A stretch of 64,000 nucleotides of DNA from positions 10,594,725 to 10,658,724 of the forward strand of contig JAJEKV010000002.1 of the NCBI GenBank assembly GCA_021234155.1. Direction: 5' to 3'. Each line of letters starts with the position of its first letter. Position 1 is the stretch's first letter. Below the pieces are notes generated by a model. The model made no database searches. It saw only the letters and a list, made by a program, of their open reading frames with translations, and had not been told where the DNA came from. Shown here in pieces: positions 58,511-64,000 of the stretch. The DNA comes from Isoetes taiwanensis. Lineage: Eukaryota > Streptophyta > Lycopodiopsida > Isoetales > Isoetaceae. The translations under genes were made by a program, and so were the position numbers.

Positions 58511-59199
58511 CTTGAAGGGAACAACAAAGATTCAACGCATGACGGCCATGTGACAAGGAAAACTCTTTGAAGGTAGCTTATAGACCATTGTCATGCTTTT
58601 GCAACTATTACATTCAATTCAAGTGGGATAAATGTGTGTATGTGAGCCTAATTGGTGATTGGGAGAACAAAGGAGTTGAGGTTAAAGGAGCCTAGGAATA
58701 CAGTGACAACATTGAAAATGAAGAAGAGGCCGAGTTTGATATTGAGGAAGAAGAAGAGGATGAAGATGATGTAATGAGTTCCATGATAGAAGTGGGGGGA
58801 TAATTTTCTTTGAAAATGTTTGAAGAAGGTAATGAAGAAAGGGTAGATTTTTATGTGCTTAGGTGCAATCGGAAGCAAAAGAATACTTTGCTAGAAAAAT
58901 TATAAGGATGGATGGGGAATGTGTTTTGGGGTAGAAGAAGTTATTGTCTCTGGACTTTATTACAAACAAATTCCGTGTAGTCTAAATTTTGAGCCGATGG
59001 AGGACAAACTCCGAGGCAAGTGTTTATAGCCATCTTGTAAGATCACAAAGTTTGACATGTATCTGGATGAAGATGACTCTAACATGTATACCATGGATGA
59101 AGACACTTGCCAACAAATCATGAGTAGTATTCCAACTACCTCATAGAAGGTAATGGATGAAGTATAATGGATGCAAACCGCAGGATCAAAAGGTATTTT

Positions 59200-59340
59200 T
59201 CCCTTTTTGGTTGTCTTTAGCATGTTCTCAATTTCGGCCGCCACACATTTTAAAGCACTTAAAGCACTTACAAAGACCTACTTGCTTCACCTTTTTTAAG
59301 GGAGGTAGAGTCTTCAAAATTTGACTCAGACTGGGAGGTT
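59200..59340. repeat. Exon-flanking repeat, copy 2
   Basis: Diverged partner of 58380-58510, reading TTAAAGCACTTACAAAGACC and GGTAGAGTCTTCAAAATTTG. Confidence 0.6.
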
Positions 59341-60570
59341 AATTCCTGAATTTGAACGATCTTTGGGGAGGTTGGTGAAGGATTGGAGGAGATTTGAACA
59401 AGACTTTGTTGTTTTCTCCTGCCCATTCGCCCGATCTTAATGGCAAATTCTTTAAACCCTAAAAATGCATTCTGAATTTTTTAACCTAGAAGCCGCTCAT
59501 CTCCTCGCCTTTGATCTACCCTCGGTCTCTCCTCGTTGATCCATCTCACGTAAAAATGGCCGAGCTTGATTATTTCTCCTTTTATCCTCCCCGCTTGGGA
59601 TAATTTAACCAAAGACCCGCCCGTGATGGTGTGTTTGCCGCCTGATGATCGAGGAGTTCTTGTTACAGGGGGTCCCCACAGTAGAGGTATGTGATCAAGA
59701 CAAATGCTACATTTGCTCGTGAATTGGATTCCCTTAAAAGGCAAGTGGCCTCCCTCTTGCTAGGCTTTTCAAACAATACCTAGAAAGTCGCCAAAAACTT
59801 TGGACACAGTCGTGACTTTGCGCAGAGGCAAGGCCGCTTTGCACCGTACTCAAGAAATGAAGTGGGTCAGTTGCTAGTTCTTGAGGAACCGGTAAAGGCA
59901 AAGGAAAGAGACTTTTTGAGAATCTTCTAGCGCATATAGATCATGTCTTGAAGGAAAGTGATAAGAGCAGTACAATTTAAGGGACCGAAGCAGCCGGAGA
60001 AGGAGAAAAAATGGGGCGGTTGAATTTTGTAAAGCAACTTACCGGTTAGCGATCTTTGTACTACTTCATAGAAAGGAACAACCCTCTCATGACTTACCTT
60101 TCCGTTTGATCATTACAGAGAATGCTATTACTATCATAGAGGTCGCCGATGCTTACGGTAATTTGATTCTCGCTAAATATGGCAACTTTGCAATCCCGAA
60201 AGTACCTCATTGACAAGTGTTGAATGGTGGAATCCGATTAGCGGTGACAATAATCCAAACCCTGATTTCTTTGAAGACTTCAAGTACTTAGACACCTACC
60301 AATTTTGAGTAGGCCATCCATCTTCATCCTTTTTGTAATTTTGCTCCAATTTTGTAATTTTGCGTGCCTCGGATGTCTTTTAAATTCGAGCCTGCGCAGC
60401 TATTGTGTTATTAATGTGAAAAATTTCTCTTTTTTTCAATTATCCTGCGGCACCACAAAGATTTTTATCGCCACATTTGTTCTTGAAAGATTTGATTACT
60501 TTTCAAATTAGTTCTACATATCTTGCTTTTATTCGAGTCCAAAATTCCCAAAATTTTAGACATGTTCCGC
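59341..60570. other. Non-coding, no gene recognised
   Basis: Short frames only, on both strands, for example 59481-59744 minus and 60305-60511 plus, without recognisable motifs. Confidence 0.4.
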
Positions 60571-60571
60571 A

Positions 60572-60792
60572 AAAATTGACTTCTCGCCGGGACATTGACC
60601 AAATTTTGACCTGGTCGGTGTCATCAATATGAACAAGGTCCGATGCAATACTTCAGTCCAAATTCAATCCACATCTTCTCAACTCCTTTGAGTTCCTCGC
60701 CAAGATTAAAAATCATTTGCAAAAGGTTTGGGTTGTGGTCGTGAGGAGTCTTATAGTCTAAACTATTTTTTTTCTTGAATTGGGAAAGCATA
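60572..60792. repeat. Dispersed direct repeat, copy 2
   Basis: Second copy of 57147-57370, same orientation, offset about 3.4 kb. Confidence 0.85.
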
Positions 60793-60977
60793 ACATCTCC
60801 GACAGCTTAACTTTGCAATTTCAAGAAAATTCATACGAGAACACATAATGAAAGAGAATGAAGATATATTACATTGAAGATATATTACTCTCATAGTATC
60901 TCAGACAAAATGGAGGCAAATCAAGACTCACATAGTTACATGCCTCTATGTAACAAAATTGAGGCAATTTACAAAGT

Positions 60978-61740
60978 TTATACCAGATCGAATCTAAAAA
61001 CTTCAGAGATGAACCAACTGGTACCCAGACTGAAGACATTTCGATGTGCATCAACTAACCATCTGAATCGGCCCTTGCGGTATGCTTTGACCGCCAGCTT
61101 TCTTATCTGCTCCAATGTCCTCATTGAATAATTCTTCAAGAACACCTGGGAAATACTTGTATAACATTACGCTCTAGTGTTATTCTTGATGCCTAAAGTA
61201 TCTTCAAAGATGTGACACCTGCCTAAGTATTGGAAGCAAATAAACATCCAGAATTTCATCAATTGGCTGACAGGTGAAAGTAGGCACCATGATGGAAGTA
61301 AATGGTGGGGACAAAAATGTCTTGTAAACCTCATCATCTGCAATAATTACATTTCTGCCATATTCAGGAAAGTTGATATACCTTATGGAGTGGCTTCATA
61401 AAAATAGGATTAGAAGACTCCAAAGGATACTTGAAAGGCATCTCATCACGTAAAACTCGTCCCAAATGAAGATGAATTTGTCTTTCTTAGCAGGACATAG
61501 GACATCAAGCACCTCATAAACATTAAATCTGCTCATAGAGGACCAAATGGCTAAGTCATACCCGGAAGATGCTTCCTCCAAGAAAGCATGTACTCCCACC
61601 AATACAACTACTTTGTTAGTTGTTGATGATTTTAATAATTGAGGGTTTATCTTTTAAGATCATCCCTCAATTGATTGCTTCTTCTAAAGCTCTTCACGAG
61701 AACCATTAAGATCTAGAATCAGCAATCTCTTTGCCTAATA
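60978..61740 (-). pseudogene. FCP1/NIF-type HAD phosphatase, broken
   Basis: Minus strand. An exon after TTATTAG (61738) reads AKRLLILDLNG, the plant DLNG form of HAD motif I (usually DLDGT). Next, about 61630-61396 reads VGVHAFLEEASSGYDLAIWS and DKFIFIWDEF, the motif II (WSS) region. After a frameshift near 61440, NPIFMKPLHKV; after another near 61390, NFPEYGRNVIIADDEVYKTF and LSPPFTSIMVP (motif III D-D), to the donor AGGCAG|GTGTCA at 61219. The last exon, 61145-60978, reads VFLKNYSMRTLEQIRKLAVK to a stop. Family members dephosphorylate proteins such as the RNA polymerase II tail. Two frameshifts suggest a pseudogene, though the order of motifs is intact. Confidence 0.65.
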
Positions 61741-62096
61741 ACAATTGGCGGTCTGCGGTGGAACTTGAAGCTACATTTACACTTTGTACTTCAAAGGTAC
61801 CTAACATTCACAACATTAATCAAGTGAATACACACCCAAATTCAAGTACAAATATTGAGATTAAATTAAAAAGCACAAGACACGAAGTTAATTGGGATAC
61901 ATTTAAGTCCCTCATCACTTTGGACTACTTGGTCACTCCCCGAAGATTACGTAAAGACAACTCAAATAATGAATACAATAATTTAAGAATTCAAATTAAA
62001 CAATCGGGAATGAATTATTCTGCTCAAGGATGTTGTTTTTCCCCTCATGGATTCAATCATTGCTTTGCAAGTTTTGTACCTTTATCTTGTATGTGA
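61731..62096 (+). CDS. Unrecognised plus-strand ORF antisense to the phosphatase 5' region
   Basis: A 121-codon open frame with no known domain. It overlaps the presumed intron or 5' part of the minus-strand phosphatase, so it is probably chance. Confidence 0.12.
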   Translation: MPNNNWRSAVELEATFTLCTSKVPNIHNINQVNTHPNSSTNIEIKLKSTRHEVNWDTFKSLITLDYLVTPRRLRKDNSNNEYNNLRIQIKQSGMNYSAQGCCFSPHGFNHCFASFVPLSCM

Positions 62097-62303
62097 TAGT
62101 CTTTGCAGCTTGTACATTTGGTGCGTGTTCTAGTATTGGTCGCTCTTCATGAACTTCTTTTGAACTTTCAAACCCTGCACCTGCAATATCGCCAAGGGGG
62201 TTGAGTTTATGTTGTCCATGACATCCTTCTCAACCTCTTCTTCATTGCCTTGCAAGTTACATTTGCCCTGCATCATTCCCATCATTCTTTTGACCTCTCC
62301 TTC

Positions 62304-62585
62304 TCAAAAGGATACTTTTCTAGTAACCTTGGCTTTGGTCCAACAAATTGCTTTGGCCTTGCCACCTCCTTTCTTTTTGCTAGTCTCTTCTTTATTCAAT
62401 GTCTTCTTTTCCTTCCCTGTCTTCTTCACAACCACATCGCCTTTTTCTTCTTGATCTTGCTTCTGCTTCTTCCTGGTTGGAGTGTCTAAGACATACTCAA
62501 TCTCCTCATCTGAAGCAGCCTTTGTTTCTTCCTGAAATTTCTTGCCACTTCTTAAGCGCATTGGGGTCACCTCGTCCCGAAACAT
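62304..62585 (-). CDS. Lysine/glutamate-rich ORF, possible N-terminal exon
   Basis: Frame of 93 codons starting MFRDEVTPMRLRSGKKFQEE with basic/acidic runs (TRKKQKQDQEEKGDVVVKK), like a nuclear disordered tail. Same strand as the phosphatase remnant 600 bp downstream and could be its 5' exon, but no splice link was established. Confidence 0.3.
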   Translation of the reverse strand: MFRDEVTPMRLRSGKKFQEETKAASDEEIEYVLDTPTRKKQKQDQEEKGDVVVKKTGKEKKTLNKEETSKKKGGGKAKAICWTKAKVTRKVSF

Positions 62586-62652
62586 TCTCCTGTTTCAATA
62601 TCGGAATCATCCCCGACATGTCTCAACCTTCTTCTCTTCGTTGCTAGTAGAA

Positions 62653-62710
62653 GGGGACTTCAATTGGTCGATTGCACATCCAGGGACTTCAATTGGTCGG
62701 ATTGCACATC
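62653..62710. repeat. Short tandem duplication, about 30 bp
   Basis: GGGACTTCAATTGGTCG followed by GATTGCACATC occurs twice. Confidence 0.85.
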
Positions 62711-63255
62711 TACTACATCTTCAATTGCCGACCTGTATTTGATCCCAAATCTGATTTCTGAAACTTAATCTAGGATCAAAGGAAGCAACCTGCTCAATCT
62801 GCCTTGAAATGCTCAAGCCAAGCTCAACATAAAGGTCTTCGTGAACTAGGCATTCACATTTCAAACATTTGCCTTCCTTTAACAAGGGTAAAGACACATC
62901 ACATGATATTCATGTGAGCAATCAAGAATTAAAGAAAGCTTGTACTTATCAGAAATCCCAAACCACAAGCATTACAAAATTTTGTAAAAACACGGAAGAT
63001 TTCTCTTGATGGTGTTGATGCGAAAGTTGAATTCTTGATGTCTCCTAGGCTGTCAAGGTTTTTTACATATTCCTTGGTGCCTTGATGTCACCATCTAGTT
63101 GAATTAATTCGCCTCCAAATTTTCCCTTCTTCAAAATCGGATCTGGATCTCAGTGCATAATGACTCCATGGACTCTGCGATACTCCTCAAACATTAACTT
63201 TCTCTCCAACTCCTTTATTTCTGTTCTACTTCTGTGTCATGAAAAGGGCCCTCTT
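62711..63255. other. Non-coding, nothing recognised
   Basis: No conserved frame or repeat seen. Confidence 0.4.
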
Positions 63256-63998
63256 TCAACAAGCGGTGATTTCAATTGTTCCATGCTGTGTCTTTTTTTC
63301 GGTTAGCCTTTTAAAAATTTTGTCATTTGACTTTTCTTCAGCTGCCAGGCTAACAACTATATCCTGCATTTCTTTTTCCATCTGAGTTTTCTTGATCATA
63401 AGTTTTTCCAGATTCTCTGTCACTATCTGCAGATTCAGTTTCAAGTTTGTCTGATCAAGTTTACTACTTGCTACCTCTTTTGCTCGAAACTGAGGCTTTG
63501 AATCAATTTCTTGTTTCTCTTTAACACCCACGAACTCTCGCACCTTATGCTCAGAAACCATAACACGCGGCACCATATGCAGCCCAATTGATTTGATGGC
63601 CTTCAGGATCTTCAAGACCTTCTTGGCAATTTTCCCAAGCAAATGCAAGGGCAAATTGCTTCCTGACTTCATTGTTTGAAACCCCATCTGGATAAAGAAT
63701 CCTTAACAAACTGTCCAATTTGGCCTTCAGATGTGGTGAATAGCAGCAACTTTAGTGCCAGCCTTCGACTTGGGATTGAGGGTTCTTGCCAACCCGATTC
63801 CCATCGTTCTTGTGTAACATTATTTGCCCGCCAATTGAATACGCTTTCGAGGTCGCAAACCATGGTTTGAAAGGCCGTATCCTTTCGAAATCCTCGGTAT
63901 TTTATCGCCTCCTCTACCATTGTAATCGATTCACGAATGTAAGTTCCGGATAATTGATCTATGATGTGAGCGGGAGAAAAACAGAGCAAAAGAAACAC
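63256..63998 (-). CDS. Unrecognised coiled-coil protein, two overlapping frames
   Basis: 63998-63669 contains YRGFRKDTAFQTMVCDLESV and LLFTTSEGQIGQFVKDSLSR. An overlapping frame, 63687-63256, continues LHLLGKIAKKVLKILKAI and a long coiled coil (NLEKLMIKKTQMEKEMQDI). A single frameshift near 63680 may join them. It runs to the window edge, so the start may lie outside. No domain recognised. Confidence 0.35.
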
Positions 63999-64000
63999 AA

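Larger units (their letters stand above)
55437..59160 (+). pseudogene. Decayed transposase-like gene with CxCxxC, SDG and HGKG motifs
   Basis: Blocks in order: 55817-56061, VSEDLDKGRILQRLFEEKYT; 56430-56815, KKEHPDMKMSQRSFEKPAK, then KECKCKCKVCGPVDPDMAKE; 58036-58305, LQSIGIEYKKHVFWSDGRSS and SSHGKGEHDGVGALIKRVLT; 58570-58910, CNYYIQFKWDKCVYVSLIGD and NEERVDFYVLRC. The W-SDG and HGKG--DGVGA--KR pair looks like acidic active-site motifs of an RNase H-like transposase, and I recall the same order in repeat-borne proteins of other plants and animals. Catalytic function is inferred. Many stops and frameshifts; inactive. The Cys-rich part resembles the fragment at 2.6-2.9 kb. Confidence 0.6.

Overview
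This is eukaryotic nuclear DNA, most probably from a seed-free land plant with a large, transposon-rich genome; a fern is my best guess. The reasons are a complete MIKC-type MADS-box gene with the classical seven-exon layout, plant-type introns, very low gene density, and many decayed retroelements, tandem duplications and minisatellites. The species is inferred, not shown.

Layout. 0.3-1.3 kb: a GC-rich minisatellite of about 71 bp, followed by a remnant that begins with the histone H3 N-terminus MARTKQTA. 2.6-9.3 kb: a transposase-like fragment, a dense GTAC cluster, a duplicated RY-rich segment and AT-rich intergenic DNA. 9.4-11.4 kb (minus): an intact MADS-box gene, the best-supported host gene here (seven exons, 298 codons, one GC-AG intron). 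13.9-20.2 kb (minus): a nearly full-length LINE (LINE-1) split by a CACTA-like element of about 1.8 kb. 20-27.6 kb: intergenic DNA with small repeats and one short foldback-type element. 27.7-32.4 kb (minus): a second LINE (LINE-2), bordered by an LTR-like stretch that carries heat-shock-element-like TTCnnGAA motifs. 34.0-36.2 kb (plus): a 5'-truncated LINE-3. 37.8-38.9 kb: an older LINE relic (LINE-5), then a tRNA-type SINE and a 714-bp foldback element. 41.0-44.5 kb: a tandem duplication of about 1.5 kb carrying two dead cyclophilin copies (minus), with a LINE 3' end (LINE-4) between them. 44.5-47.2 kb (plus): a decayed multi-exon gene that looks transposon-derived. 47.2-53 kb: four clusters of a GCACCGTGGCCACGGTGC palindrome spaced about 57 bp, the clusters themselves about 1.7-1.9 kb apart, separated by short minus-strand coding units. 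One of those units encodes a histone H3-fold protein resembling centromeric H3, with an unusually long loop 1. 55.4-59.2 kb (plus): a second decayed transposase-like gene with SDG and HGKG motifs. 61.0-61.7 kb (minus): a broken FCP1/NIF-type HAD phosphatase. 62.3-64.0 kb: unrecognised charged or coiled-coil minus-strand ORFs.

How it fits together. Only the MADS-box gene reads through cleanly. Almost everything else is mobile-element sequence or broken gene copies. The points most worth following are the H3-like gene beside the periodic palindrome clusters, the GC-AG intron that keeps the MADS frame, the GTAC cluster, and the heat-shock-like motif array at the LINE-2/LTR-like junction. All reading was by eye; no search or alignment program was run.
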